From assembly GCF_000250875.1 (NCBI RefSeq), contig NZ_JH604847.1, positions 1 through 32,364 on the forward strand: a DNA stretch of 32,364 nucleotides, in the 5' to 3' direction. Source of the DNA: Sutterella parvirubra YIT 11816 (lineage in GTDB: Bacteria; Pseudomonadota; Gammaproteobacteria; Burkholderiales; Burkholderiaceae_F). The notes beneath the pieces were generated by a model. It had not been told where the DNA came from and ran no database searches. It saw only the letters and a list, made by a program, of their open reading frames with translations. Numbering within the stretch: position 1 is the first letter of the stretch; each line of letters begins with the position of its first letter. The position numbers and the translations under genes were made by a program. This document shows positions 19,349 through 26,887 of the stretch, piece by piece.

Positions 19349-19384
19349 AAAAAACGCCGGCATCCCTCTCGGATGTCCGGCGTT
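19349..19384 (-). terminator. Intrinsic terminator of lysA
   Basis: On the minus strand AACGCCGG (19384-19377) pairs with CCGGCGTT (19360-19353), with a further five pairs above a one-base bulge. The T-tract is TTTTTT, formed by the minus strand of the A-run 19349-19354. It ends lysA just before guaC. Confidence 0.85.
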
Positions 19385-19446
19385 GATTGATTCTACCTGA
19401 AGGGGCCCGCCCCGTGGGGAATCCGAGTCCCTTTCGGGCGCGCTTT

Positions 19447-20790
19447 TCAGTCGCGGCCCCCGGCGCGGCGCGCCGCCTCGAGCATGGCGGGCGTGACGGG
19501 CGGGTGCTTCACCATCCCCAAGGGGATCTCGGGCTCGGTGATGTCTTCCAGAACGGCGCTCCTGCGCAGCGGCGTCACGGTCGAGCCGTCGACCAGAACC
19601 TCCATCGGGAGCCTGCGCGAATTGAAGGTCGAGGCCATACTCGCGCCGTAGGCCCCGGCCGTGAGGATCGCGAGCACGTCCCCTTCTTCGGGGTCGAGCA
19701 TCCGGCCTTCGCCCAGCTTGTCGCTCGACTCGCAGACCGGACCCACCACCGTGACGGGGAGCGACCCCGGACGCGGGGTCTTCGGGCCCGTCTGGACGAT
19801 TTCGTGCCAGGCGCCGTAGAGCGCCGGGCGGATCAAATCCGTCATCGCCGCGTCGACGATGCAGAAGTCGAAGGTGCCCGGGCCCTTCTTCACGTATTCG
19901 ACCGTGGTGAGCAGCACCCCGGCCTCCGCGATCATCGAGCGGCCGGGCTCGACGATGATTTCGGTGTCGGGGTCGGGCGCTTCGGCGCGCACGCGGCGCA
20001 CGAAGAGCGACACGACCTCTTCGGGGGAGAGCTCCTTCTCGCCCTTCCGGTAGGGGACGCCCGCGCCCCCGCCGAAGTCGATGTGGCGGAGCGTCACGCC
20101 CGCCTCGTGCAATCGGCGGACGAACCCCAACACGACGTCGCACGTGCGCTCGAAGGGTTCGATCGAGAGGATCTGGCTCCCGATGTGACACGACAGTCCT
20201 TCGATCTCAAGGTTCGGGAAGTCCGTAGGGATGCGCCGGTAGAGCTCAAACGCCTCTTCCAAGGCGATCCCGAACTTGTTCGTGCGAAGCCCCGTCGTGA
20301 TGTTGGCGTGCGTGTGCGCGTCGACGTCGGGAATGATGCGAAGCGACACCGGCGCCGTCTTCCCCATCTCGCCCGCGACGGCGTTCAATCTCGCCAACTC
20401 CGCGGGGCTCTCCGCATTGAAGCAGCGGATGCCGAGCGCGAGGGCGATGCGCATTTCCTGACGGGACTTCCCGACCCCGGAGAAGCAGATCCGCTTCGGG
20501 TCCCCGCCCGCGCGCACCGCGCGGATCACTTCGCCGATGCTCACGGCGTCGAAGCCCGAGCCCTGCGCGGCGAGAAGTTCGATGACGCCCGCGGTGGCGT
20601 TCGCCTTCAAGGCGTAGCAGACCAGGTGCGGGTGGTCGCCGAAGGCCGAATCCCACCGGCGGTACTGTCTTTCGATCTGCGCGCGGGAATAGGCGTAGCA
20701 GGGCGTGCCGTAGGTATGCGCGATCTGAGGAAGCGGCACGCGCTCCATCGTGAGCGTGCCTTCGCGGCGGATGAGCGTGGATGCGGGCAT
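19447..20790 (-). CDS. lysA: Diaminopimelate decarboxylase
   Basis: LysA converts meso-diaminopimelate to lysine. The 447-residue protein is a fold type III PLP enzyme with the PLP lysine Lys62 (CYALKANAT), HIGSQI (202-207), the phosphate-binding [11 protein letters not shown], Cys353 in [11 protein letters not shown] and the tyrosine in GAYGASMAS. The N-terminus with [21 protein letters not shown] aligns with the family from the ATG at 20790, although no clear ribosome binding site is seen; an internal Met at position 15 is possible. lptM lies 23 bases upstream on the same strand. Confidence 0.96.
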   Translation of the reverse strand: MPASTLIRREGTLTMERVPLPQIAHTYGTPCYAYSRAQIERQYRRWDSAFGDHPHLVCYALKANATAGVIELLAAQGSGFDAVSIGEVIRAVRAGGDPKRICFSGVGKSRQEMRIALALGIRCFNAESPAELARLNAVAGEMGKTAPVSLRIIPDVDAHTHANITTGLRTNKFGIALEEAFELYRRIPTDFPNLEIEGLSCHIGSQILSIEPFERTCDVVLGFVRRLHEAGVTLRHIDFGGGAGVPYRKGEKELSPEEVVSLFVRRVRAEAPDPDTEIIVEPGRSMIAEAGVLLTTVEYVKKGPGTFDFCIVDAAMTDLIRPALYGAWHEIVQTGPKTPRPGSLPVTVVGPVCESSDKLGEGRMLDPEEGDVLAILTAGAYGASMASTFNSRRLPMEVLVDGSTVTPLRRSAVLEDITEPEIPLGMVKHPPVTPAMLEAARRAGGRD

Positions 20791-20813
20791 GGGAGAAATT
20801 CGTTTCTATAGAA

Positions 20814-20933
20814 TCAACGCAACAGCATCGCCGCGGCCGACTGAGGGAGATAGAGGTCGCCCTTGAGGCCGCAGGCGGAAACCGAGAGAACCAGGGCGCA
20901 CGCGGCGCCGATCATGAGGACTTTGCGGATCAT
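20814..20933 (-). CDS. lptM: LptM-type small outer-membrane lipoprotein
   Basis: This 39-residue protein has a short signal peptide with Arg/Lys at the start and the lipobox VSAC, with Cys21 as the lipidated residue, followed by GLKGDLYLP. That CGLKGxLYLP block is the mark of LptM (YifL/LppL), which in E. coli helps the LPS translocon LptDE mature. It ends at QSAAAMLLR, short for the family. The position between cyaY (divergent) and lysA is the usual one in betaproteobacteria. No clear Shine-Dalgarno site is visible, and the start codon nearly overlaps that of cyaY. Confidence 0.85.
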   Translation of the reverse strand: MIRKVLMIGAACALVLSVSACGLKGDLYLPQSAAAMLLR

Positions 20934-20937
20934 GTCG

Positions 20938-21243
20938 ATGGTCAATGAGGAAACGGCTTTTGTCGAACGGGCCGAAGCGGAGATGCGGCGTCTCGCGGAC
21001 CGTTTGGAGACGGTCAACGACGACGTGGAGTGTCTTCGTTCCGGGAACGTGCTCAACGTGGAATTGGATGATGGCGGCAGCTGCGTCGTCAACATCCAGA
21101 CGCCGATGCGCGAGATCTGGACGGCGACGAAGTTCGGCGGGTGCCACTTCAGCCGCGGCGAGGACGGCGTCTGGCGCGAACGCCGGACGGGCCGAACGAT
21201 CGACGAGGTCGTGGACGAGCATCTCGAAAAGCTTCGCGGCTGA
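20938..21243 (+). CDS. cyaY: Iron-sulfur assembly protein CyaY (frataxin homologue)
   Basis: The 101-residue protein has an acidic N-terminal helix and the frataxin sheet (NVLNVELDDGGSCVVNIQTP, then REIWTATKFGGCHFSR). CyaY binds iron and the cysteine desulfurase IscS and modulates Fe-S cluster assembly. Two ATGs are possible, 20932 and 20938. The second aligns with the usual MN/MV start and has GGA about eight bases upstream. The gene is divergent from lptM with only four bases between the two start codons. A 15-bp palindrome after the stop separates it from mrcA. Confidence 0.9.
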   Translation: MVNEETAFVERAEAEMRRLADRLETVNDDVECLRSGNVLNVELDDGGSCVVNIQTPMREIWTATKFGGCHFSRGEDGVWRERRTGRTIDEVVDEHLEKLRG

Positions 21244-21262
21244 GACGATTTTAGCGAAAGGA

Positions 21263-21292
21263 ATGGGGGCGGACCGATCGGTCCGCCCCCAT
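21263..21292. terminator. Palindromic terminator between cyaY and mrcA
   Basis: The 30 bases are a perfect palindrome. The two halves, 21263-21277 and 21278-21292, form a stem of 13 pairs with a GATC loop. Modest T-rich bases lie outside on each strand. It sits between the convergent genes cyaY and mrcA and can serve both. Confidence 0.7.
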
Positions 21293-21311
21293 GTCGTTTG
21301 AGCCGCCGGCG

Positions 21312-23696
21312 TCAGAAGATCTGATTTCTGACGAGGTCGTTTTCGTCCTTGCTCCCGAGAAGTTCCTCGGTGAGGCCCGGGCCCTTGACGGGATCCCGGT
21401 AGTAGAGAAGGCCCCCGCGCTCGACGACCGAGTCGGGGCGCACGCGCACGGTTTCGGGCTGATCCTTCACCGCGGTCTGCATGTAGTCGACCCAGATCGG
21501 AAGCACCAGGCCCCCGCCCGTCTCACGCGCGCCGAGGGGCTTCGGCGTGTCGTAGCCCATCCAGCCCACGGCAACCTGGTCCCCGGCCCAGCCGCAGAAC
21601 CACGCGTCGAGCGAGTCGTTCGTCGTGCCGGTCTTGCCGCCCACGTCGTCGCGCTTCAGGAGGCGCGAGGCGCGCCGCGCGGTGCCGCGCGTCGCGACGC
21701 CGTGAAGGAGATCCTGCATGATGAAGGCGTTCCGCGCGTCGATCGCGCGGATCGATTCGTCGCCCGCGAGGCGGTTCGTGGCACGCATGAGCGTGCGGCC
21801 GTCCGTGTCGGTGACGCGTGAAATCAGGTAGGGCTGCACGCGGTAGCCGCCGTTCGCGAACACCGTGTAGGCCGCCAGCATCTGCCACGGCGTCACGTTC
21901 CCCGCGCCCAGCGCCATCGGGAGGTTCGCCGGGTGGTCCTTCGCCTCGAAGCCGAACTTCGTGATGAATTCCTGAGCGTAGCGCGGCGTGATCGCCTGCA
22001 TGACGCGGATCGAGACGAGGTTCTTCGAGAGTTCGAGCGCGCGGTGAAGCGGCATCGGCCCGTCGAAGCGCCCGTCGTAGTTCTTCGGCTCCCAGAGCTT
22101 GTTGCCGGTCAGCTTCGGGTCGATCGAGATCGGCGCGTCGTTGATGACGGTGGCGGGCGCAAAGCCCTTGTCCAACGCCGCCGAATAGATGAAGGGCTTG
22201 AAGCTCGACCCCGGCTGGCGGTAGGCCTGCGTCACGTGGTTGAACATGTTGAGGTTGAAGTCGAAGCCGCCCACCAGCGCGCGCACGGCGCCCGTGTTGT
22301 AGTCGGCCGCGGCGAACGCCGCCTCCACCTGCGGCACCTGGGCGAGCGTCCACTCGTCCATCTTCTTGCCGCTTCGCATGACGCGGATGATCGACCCGGC
22401 GACGATGGGCTTCACGTTCTTCGCGGGCTTCGCGGCCAAGCTCTTCGCGCCGAACTTGAGGCTCGCGGCGTCGAGCGTCACGGTGTCGTTGGGCGAAATC
22501 GCCGCGACGACCTTCTTGGGGCTCGCCTCCAACACCACCGCCGGCACCATGAAGGGCGAGTCCGCGGTCTTGGCGAGCGCCTGCTTGATCGCCTTGGGGC
22601 GAGAGGCCGCGTCCGAGACGTCGACGAACCCTTCGGGCCCGCGGTAGCCGTACTTGCGGTCGTAGGCGATGAGGTGGCGGCGCACGGCGTCGACCGCCGC
22701 GCGCTGGTCGCGCGTGTCGATCGTCGTGTAGACGTTGATGCCGCGCGAGTAGGTCTCTTCCTTGAAGATGTCGTAGACCAACATGCGGGCGAGCTCCGCG
22801 GCGTAGTGCGCGCTCGTTTCGTCGCTCTTCTGGCCCGCGGCGATCCTGTCGGCTTCGCTCGCCTCGCGGCGCGTCTGCATCGGCGCGTTCTTCTCCATTG
22901 TGTAGGTGAGCTCGTCGATGTAGCCCAGGTCGAACATGCGGCGCAGAACGTAGTTCTTGCGCATGGTCGCCCGCGTCGGGTTGACGATGGGGTTGTAGGC
23001 GGAGGGCGCCACGGGAAGCCCCGCCAGGGTCGCCGCCTCGCCCACGCTGATCTCAGCCAGGGGGCGCCCGAAGTACGTGCGCGCCGCGCTCGCGAACCCG
23101 TAGGCGCGCTGACCGAGGTAGATCTGGTTCATGTAGATCTCAAGGATCTCGTCCTTCGTGAGCGAATTCTCGATCTTGAAGGACATCGCGACTTCGTAGA
23201 GCTTGCGGGTGTAGGTGCGCTCGGACGAGAGGAAGAAGTTCTTCGCGACCTGCTGCGTGATGGTCGAGCCCCCTTGGACGCGCCGCCCCATGACGAGGTT
23301 CATCACCGCGGCGCGCAGAATCCCGGTGATCTCGATCCCGGGGTGCTCGTAGAAGCCCGCGTCCTCAGCGGCCAGAATCGCGTGCTTCACGTGGTCCGGG
23401 ATGTCCTTGAGGCGCACGAAGTCGCGGCGCTCCTCGCCGAACTCGCCGATCAGCTTCCCGTCCGCGCTCCAGACGCGCAGCGGCACCTTCGGACGGTAGT
23501 CCGTCAGCGTGTCCAAGGGCGGAAGCTGCTGGTAGATGAAGGCGAAGACGAAGACGGCGAGAAGCGTCCCCGCGGCGGCGCCTGCGGCCCCGATGCCGAG
23601 CGCCCAGCGCATGAAGGTGCCGAAAGCGCTTCGGCCGGCCTTCTTCGGGCGTCGGGTCTTGGCGGACGTGGTCGGTTTGGAGGGTTGTCGGGGCAT
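21312..23696 (-). CDS. mrcA: Penicillin-binding protein 1A, bifunctional
   Basis: PBP1A polymerises and cross-links peptidoglycan at the inner membrane. From ATG 23696 the protein has 794 residues: a basic cytoplasmic start, one membrane segment (about 31-55), the glycosyltransferase domain with catalytic Glu111 (AAEDAGFYEHPG) and QGGSTITQQVAKNFFLSSE, an OB-like middle region, and the transpeptidase with Ser497 (GSSFKPF), SKN (557-559) and KTG (688-690). All catalytic motifs are intact. No good Shine-Dalgarno site precedes the ATG. The frame continues upstream to a TTG at 23741 inside a mobile element. The element lies 28 bases before the ATG and has probably displaced the native upstream region. 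Confidence 0.96.
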   Translation of the reverse strand: MPRQPSKPTTSAKTRRPKKAGRSAFGTFMRWALGIGAAGAAAGTLLAVFVFAFIYQQLPPLDTLTDYRPKVPLRVWSADGKLIGEFGEERRDFVRLKDIPDHVKHAILAAEDAGFYEHPGIEITGILRAAVMNLVMGRRVQGGSTITQQVAKNFFLSSERTYTRKLYEVAMSFKIENSLTKDEILEIYMNQIYLGQRAYGFASAARTYFGRPLAEISVGEAATLAGLPVAPSAYNPIVNPTRATMRKNYVLRRMFDLGYIDELTYTMEKNAPMQTRREASEADRIAAGQKSDETSAHYAAELARMLVYDIFKEETYSRGINVYTTIDTRDQRAAVDAVRRHLIAYDRKYGYRGPEGFVDVSDAASRPKAIKQALAKTADSPFMVPAVVLEASPKKVVAAISPNDTVTLDAASLKFGAKSLAAKPAKNVKPIVAGSIIRVMRSGKKMDEWTLAQVPQVEAAFAAADYNTGAVRALVGGFDFNLNMFNHVTQAYRQPGSSFKPFIYSAALDKGFAPATVINDAPISIDPKLTGNKLWEPKNYDGRFDGPMPLHRALELSKNLVSIRVMQAITPRYAQEFITKFGFEAKDHPANLPMALGAGNVTPWQMLAAYTVFANGGYRVQPYLISRVTDTDGRTLMRATNRLAGDESIRAIDARNAFIMQDLLHGVATRGTARRASRLLKRDDVGGKTGTTNDSLDAWFCGWAGDQVAVGWMGYDTPKPLGARETGGGLVLPIWVDYMQTAVKDQPETVRVRPDSVVERGGLLYYRDPVKGPGLTEELLGSKDENDLVRNQIF

Positions 23697-23716
23697 CTTT
23701 CGGTGCGGGAGCGGTG

Positions 23717-23724
23717 AAAAGAAA
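23717..23724. repeat. Target-site duplication, left copy
   Basis: AAAAGAAA directly precedes the GGCTCTG end of the element and is repeated exactly at 23912-23919 directly after its other end. An 8-bp direct repeat flanking inverted repeats is the expected mark of a transposition event. Confidence 0.8.
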
Positions 23725-23911
23725 GGCTCTGTTCGGACCAAGTGTTGATTTTCAGGAGTTGCTTCGTGAGGGATCGAATTCGCCTGGTACGCACGGATTT
23801 CGGCAATTTCGGTAGGTCGTCACCAACAATGCTGACAGCCATCCCGAAATCTGCGAGATGGTCCCGACCGGTGAACATCGGGAGAAATCAACACTTTGTC
23901 GAAACAGAGCC
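23725..23911. mobile_element. Non-autonomous transposable element (MITE), 187 bp
   Basis: The ends, 23725-23751 and 23885-23911, are inverted repeats of 27 bases identical at 24 positions (outer bases GGCTCTGTT, inner bases AAGTGTTGATTT). They are flanked by the 8-bp direct repeat AAAAGAAA. Inside, GATTTCGG 23796-23803 can pair with CCGAAATC 23844-23851. No transposase or plausible gene fits in 187 bp, so it would need a transposase in trans. GGCTCTG-like ends with 8-bp duplications occur in some insertion sequence families such as ISL3 and IS6; I cannot assign this one. It looks less GC-rich than its flanks. Confidence 0.82.
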
Positions 23912-23919
23912 AAAAGAAA
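23912..23919. repeat. Target-site duplication, right copy
   Basis: AAAAGAAA directly follows the GAGCC end of the element and repeats 23717-23724. Before insertion this A-run (a T-run on the minus strand) directly followed, in mrcA sense, the GC-rich hairpin at 23920-23947. Confidence 0.8.
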
Positions 23920-23947
23920 GGCCGGGCGCGCGCGAAGCGCCCCGGCC
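23920..23947 (-). terminator. Minus-strand hairpin beside the mobile element
   Basis: GGCCGGG 23920-23926 pairs with CCCGGCC 23941-23947, with three more pairs above a bulge. On the minus strand it is followed by TTTCTTTT, which gives it the form of an intrinsic terminator or attenuator in the mrcA direction. No minus-strand gene lies upstream, so it may belong to the mrcA leader. Confidence 0.45.
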
Positions 23948-24143
23948 GGCGTCGTGAGCGCCATTATAAGTTGGGGGCCGCGGCGCGCCCCGACGGGCGC
24001 CGCAGCCGACTTGCAACAAGTCACAAAGAAACCCGGGGTCGGAAGGCCGCGCCGGTCGCTACCGGTTCGGGGGAAGCTGCGGGTTCTGAGCGCGGTTCCG
24101 GACACAACTTCGGGTCCGCCCGTAAAAGATCCTTTGCGGGCCT
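23948..24143. other. Gene-free stretch between mrcA and the mla unit
   Basis: Together with the mobile element this gives a 567-base gap between the mrcA and thioesterase starts. I see no coding sequence here. It holds the TATAAT noted above and a small inverted repeat, GACTTG 24008-24013 with CAAGTC 24017-24022. The rest is GC-rich sequence without a feature I can name. Confidence 0.6.
23963..23968 (-). promoter_or_regulatory. Possible mrcA -10 element
   Basis: The minus strand reads TATAAT exactly. No -35 match is seen at 16 to 18 bases and there is no extended -10 TG. If used, it would make a leader of about 260 bases to mrcA, running through the hairpin and the mobile element. Confidence 0.3.
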
Positions 24144-24144
24144 T

Positions 24145-24153
24145 TGATAGAAT
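24145..24153 (+). promoter_or_regulatory. Extended -10 promoter before thioesterase-mla unit
   Basis: TGATAGAAT combines the TGn extended -10 with a TAGAAT hexamer (5 of 6). No good -35 is visible, which the extended element can compensate for. The expected start, near 24160, lies just before the leader hairpin. The promoter before the gene at the end of the window (TGATACAAT, 32347) has the same form. Confidence 0.45.
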
Positions 24154-24168
24154 CGGTGGACAACGAAC

Positions 24169-24204
24169 CCCCGCGGGAGGACGACTCCCTCGGGGATCCT
24201 TTTT
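24169..24204 (+). terminator. Leader terminator/attenuator before thioesterase
   Basis: CCCCG 24169-24173 and GGGAG 24175-24179 pair with CTCCC 24185-24189 and CGGGG 24191-24195, with one mismatch, around a five-base loop, and TTTTT (24200-24204) follows. It lies between the promoter candidate and the thioesterase start, so transcripts would stop after about 45 bases unless they read through. It may be an attenuator or block read-through from outside. Confidence 0.55.
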
Positions 24205-24263
24205 CGTGGCGTACGGGCGGTCCGACCGCCGCCCCCTTCACGCACCCACAGGACCCGAGAGGC

Positions 24264-24755
24264 ATGGACAGGCCCGCCATCCATCATTGGCACTTCACCG
24301 TGACGGCGTCGTCGATCGACGTGCTCGGTCACGTCAACAACCGCGAGTACCTCCGCTGGACGGAGACCGCGGCGACCGCGCACGCCGAGTCGCTCGGGTG
24401 GCCGCTGGACGCCATGAAGCGCGCGGGCGGCGTGTGGGGCGCGCACCGGCACTGGATCGAATATCTCCAGCCTGCGCACCAGGGCGACGAGATCGACCTC
24501 TACACCTGGGTGGAGACGATGGGGAGCGCCGCGAGCCTGCGCCGCTTCGCGGTGAAGTCGGGCGAACGCCTTCTCGCCGTCGCCGCGACCGAATGGGTCT
24601 ATGTGGACGTCGAGCGGATGCGGCCCTGCCTCATCCCCGAGACGGTCGCCTCGTCCTTCCCGCTCGTGCCCGCGGACGACGAGCGTCTCGCGGCGCTCGG
24701 CATCGCCCGTGCGCCCCGCTGGAACCCGACGGGCCGCAACGCCGGAGGCCGATGA
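24264..24755 (+). CDS. 4HBT-fold acyl-CoA/acyl-ACP thioesterase
   Basis: The 163-residue protein has the hotdog-fold pattern of 4-hydroxybenzoyl-CoA thioesterases, with the active-site-like SIDVLGHVNNREYLRWTE near the N-terminus and WIEYLQPAHQGDEIDLYTWV. Such enzymes release fatty acids from CoA or ACP; the exact substrate cannot be told. The ATG at 24264 has AGGA ten bases upstream; an in-frame TTG at 24144 would begin inside the promoter and terminator and is rejected. Its TGA is directly followed by the mlaF ATG, so it belongs to the mla operon, suggesting a link to membrane lipid turnover. Confidence 0.8.
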   Translation: MDRPAIHHWHFTVTASSIDVLGHVNNREYLRWTETAATAHAESLGWPLDAMKRAGGVWGAHRHWIEYLQPAHQGDEIDLYTWVETMGSAASLRRFAVKSGERLLAVAATEWVYVDVERMRPCLIPETVASSFPLVPADDERLAALGIARAPRWNPTGRNAGGR

Positions 24756-25559
24756 ATGGAAGACTGGGTCAAGATCGAACACCTCACCTTCGGCTACGGC
24801 CGCCGCACGATTCTCGAAGACGTCTCGATGCGGTTCGGCCGCGGTCAGGTGGTCGCCATCATGGGCGGCTCGGGGATGGGAAAGACGACGCTTTTGAAGC
24901 TCATCGGCGGGCTCCTCGCGCCGCAGTCGGGCACCGTGACGATCGGGGGCGAGACGCTTGACCCGAAGGACGTCGCGAAGCTCTTCCGCATGCGCCGCCG
25001 CATGGGGATGCTCTTTCAGTTCGGCGCGCTCTTCACCGACCTCTCGGTCTTTGAGAACGTCGCCTTCCCGATGCGCGAGCAGACGGACCTGGACGAAGAG
25101 ACGATCCGCGACTTGGTCATGATGAAGTTGAACGCCGTGGGTCTTCGCGGCGCCGCGCAGCTGATGCCCTCTGAAATCTCGGGCGGGATGGCGCGCCGCG
25201 TCGCCCTGGCGCGCACGATCGCGTTGGATCCTGCCCTCATCATGTACGACGAACCCTTCGCGGGCCTGGACCCGATTTCGATGGGCGTGACGGCGAACCT
25301 CATCCGGAACCTGAACGACGTTTTGGGCGCCACCTCCATCATCGTGACGCACGACGTGGCGGAAACCTTCGCGATCGCCGACTACGTCTACATGGTGAGC
25401 TCGGCGAAGATCGCCGCGGAAGGCACGCCCGAGGCGCTCCGCGCATCGGACGATCCCTTCGTGCGGCAGTTCATCGAGGGGCTCCCCGACGGTCCCGTGC
25501 GCTTTCACTATCCGGCCGCGGACGCCGCGGAGGACTTCCAGATCGGAGGCCGTCGATGA
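24756..25559 (+). CDS. mlaF: Phospholipid ABC transporter ATPase MlaF
   Basis: MlaF powers the inner-membrane MlaFEDB complex that moves phospholipids between the membranes and keeps the outer leaflet free of them. The 267-residue protein has Walker A GGSGMGKTT (37-45, Lys43), Q-loop Gln88, signature SGGMARR (142-148), Walker B LIMYDEP with Glu166, and His199. GGAGG lies eight bases before ATG. Its stop overlaps the mlaE start (ATGA). Confidence 0.96.
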   Translation: MEDWVKIEHLTFGYGRRTILEDVSMRFGRGQVVAIMGGSGMGKTTLLKLIGGLLAPQSGTVTIGGETLDPKDVAKLFRMRRRMGMLFQFGALFTDLSVFENVAFPMREQTDLDEETIRDLVMMKLNAVGLRGAAQLMPSEISGGMARRVALARTIALDPALIMYDEPFAGLDPISMGVTANLIRNLNDVLGATSIIVTHDVAETFAIADYVYMVSSAKIAAEGTPEALRASDDPFVRQFIEGLPDGPVRFHYPAADAAEDFQIGGRR

Positions 25560-26329
25560 ACGCGATCACGCTTCTCGGGACGCCCGTCGTCCGCTGGCTC
25601 ACCGCGCTCGGGCGCTTCGGGCTCTTTTCCTGGACGGTGCTGACGCGCCTCACCGGCGCCAAGCTCCAGCACATCGTGCGCCAGGTGCACTTCATCGGGA
25701 ACTACTCCCTTCTCATCATCGGGATTTCGGGGCTCTTCGTCGGCTTCGTGCTGGGCCTTCAGGGCTACTACGTGCTCGTGAGCTACGGGAGCGAAGAGGC
25801 GCTGGGGGTCCTCACCGCGCTCTCCCTCGTGCGTGAGCTCGGCCCCGTCGTGACGGCGCTCCTCTTTGCGGGCCGTGCGGGCACGGCGTTGACCGCCGAG
25901 ATCGGCCTCATGCGCGCGGGCGAACAGCTCGCTGCGATGGAAATGATGGGGGTCGACCCCATGCGCTACGTCGTCGCGCCCCGCTTCATCGGCGCCTTCA
26001 TCGCGATGCCGGTCCTCGCACTCATCTTCTCCGCGGTCGGCATCATCGGCGCCTGGATCGTGGGCGTGGGGCTGATCGGCACCGACGGCGGCGCCTTCTG
26101 GTCGCAGATGCAGGCCGCGGTCGACGTCTTCTCCGACATCGGCAACGGCGTCATCAAGAGTTTCGTCTTCGGCGTCGCCTGCGCATTGGTCGCCCTCTAC
26201 CAGGGCTACAGCGCGCGGCCCACGCCCGACGGCGTCGCCCGCGCGACGACGCTCACCGTCGTGATTTCCTCCCTTTTGGTCCTTTGGCTCGACTTCATCA
26301 TGACCGCGTGGATGTTCACCACGGTCTGA
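25556..26329 (+). CDS. mlaE: Phospholipid ABC transporter permease MlaE
   Basis: The 257-residue membrane protein is the MlaE permease. It has about five to six hydrophobic segments, the conserved VRELGPVVTALLFAGRAGTA and the coupling-helix region EQLAAMEMMGVDPMRYVVAP that docks on MlaF. It is translated from an ATGA overlap with mlaF, with GGAGG six bases upstream. Confidence 0.97.
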   Translation: MNAITLLGTPVVRWLTALGRFGLFSWTVLTRLTGAKLQHIVRQVHFIGNYSLLIIGISGLFVGFVLGLQGYYVLVSYGSEEALGVLTALSLVRELGPVVTALLFAGRAGTALTAEIGLMRAGEQLAAMEMMGVDPMRYVVAPRFIGAFIAMPVLALIFSAVGIIGAWIVGVGLIGTDGGAFWSQMQAAVDVFSDIGNGVIKSFVFGVACALVALYQGYSARPTPDGVARATTLTVVISSLLVLWLDFIMTAWMFTTV

Positions 26330-26375
26330 CGAAAGGCGCAGAGGCATTCCGAACACAACACCCAAGACACCACCT

Positions 26376-26846
26376 ATGCAGAACAACCGCAAACTCGAAT
26401 TCTTCGTGGGTCTCTTCCTTCTCCTCGGCTTCGCCGCCGCGCTCTTCATGGCGCTCCAGTCGGCGAACCTCGGGAGCTTTTCCTTTGGGCACAAGACCTA
26501 CGTGATCAGCGCCGACTTCGACAACATCGGCGGCCTGAAGCCCCGCTCGGCCGTGAAGAGCGCCGGCGTCGTCGTGGGCCGCGTGCAGTCGGTCGTCTTC
26601 GACCCGGAAACCTTCCAGGCGCGCGTGACGATGGAGATGGATGCGAAGTATCCGTTCCCGACGGATAGCTCCGCGAAGATCCTCACGTCGGGGCTTTTGG
26701 GTGAGCAGTACGTCGGGATCGAGCCCGGCGCCGACGAAGCGAACCTGGAGAACGGCTCCACGATCCGCCGCACGCAGTCCGCGGTGGTGTTGGAGTCGCT
26801 CATCAGCCAGTTCCTTTATTCGAAGGCCGAAGACGGCGCAAAATAA
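26376..26846 (+). CDS. mlaD: MCE-domain lipid-binding protein MlaD
   Basis: This 156-residue protein has one N-terminal membrane anchor (about residues 8-27) and a single MCE domain (DFDNIGGLKPRSAVKSAGVV, then SSAKILTSGLLGEQYVGIEP). MlaD forms a hexameric ring on MlaE that passes lipid to and from MlaC. It follows mlaE after 46 bases. The bases before ATG are C/A-rich without a clear Shine-Dalgarno site, so expression may rely on coupling. Confidence 0.95.
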   Translation: MQNNRKLEFFVGLFLLLGFAAALFMALQSANLGSFSFGHKTYVISADFDNIGGLKPRSAVKSAGVVVGRVQSVVFDPETFQARVTMEMDAKYPFPTDSSAKILTSGLLGEQYVGIEPGADEANLENGSTIRRTQSAVVLESLISQFLYSKAEDGAK

Positions 26847-26887
26847 GAACCGAAGTCCAAAAAAGAGATCCTCACAGAGACCTTATC

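Noticed and set aside
17283..19400. A 705-codon plus-strand frame opposite the methyltransferase and guaC
   Set aside because: It crosses two genes and three terminators and has antisense-type composition; it is a shadow of guaC and its neighbour.
21933..23717. A 594-codon plus-strand frame opposite mrcA
   Set aside because: It is entirely within mrcA, is Val/Arg/His/Asp-rich without domains, and has no ribosome binding site.
23504..23878. A 124-codon minus-strand frame running through the mobile element into the mrcA 5-prime end
   Set aside because: It is out of frame with mrcA, has no ribosome binding site, and overlaps the certain mrcA N-terminus; it is not a transposase.
23740..23896. 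Pair of FNR-like operator half sites (TTGAT / ATCAA)
   Set aside because: The inverted TTGAT and ATCAA words are 130 bases apart and are explained by the terminal inverted repeats of the mobile element.
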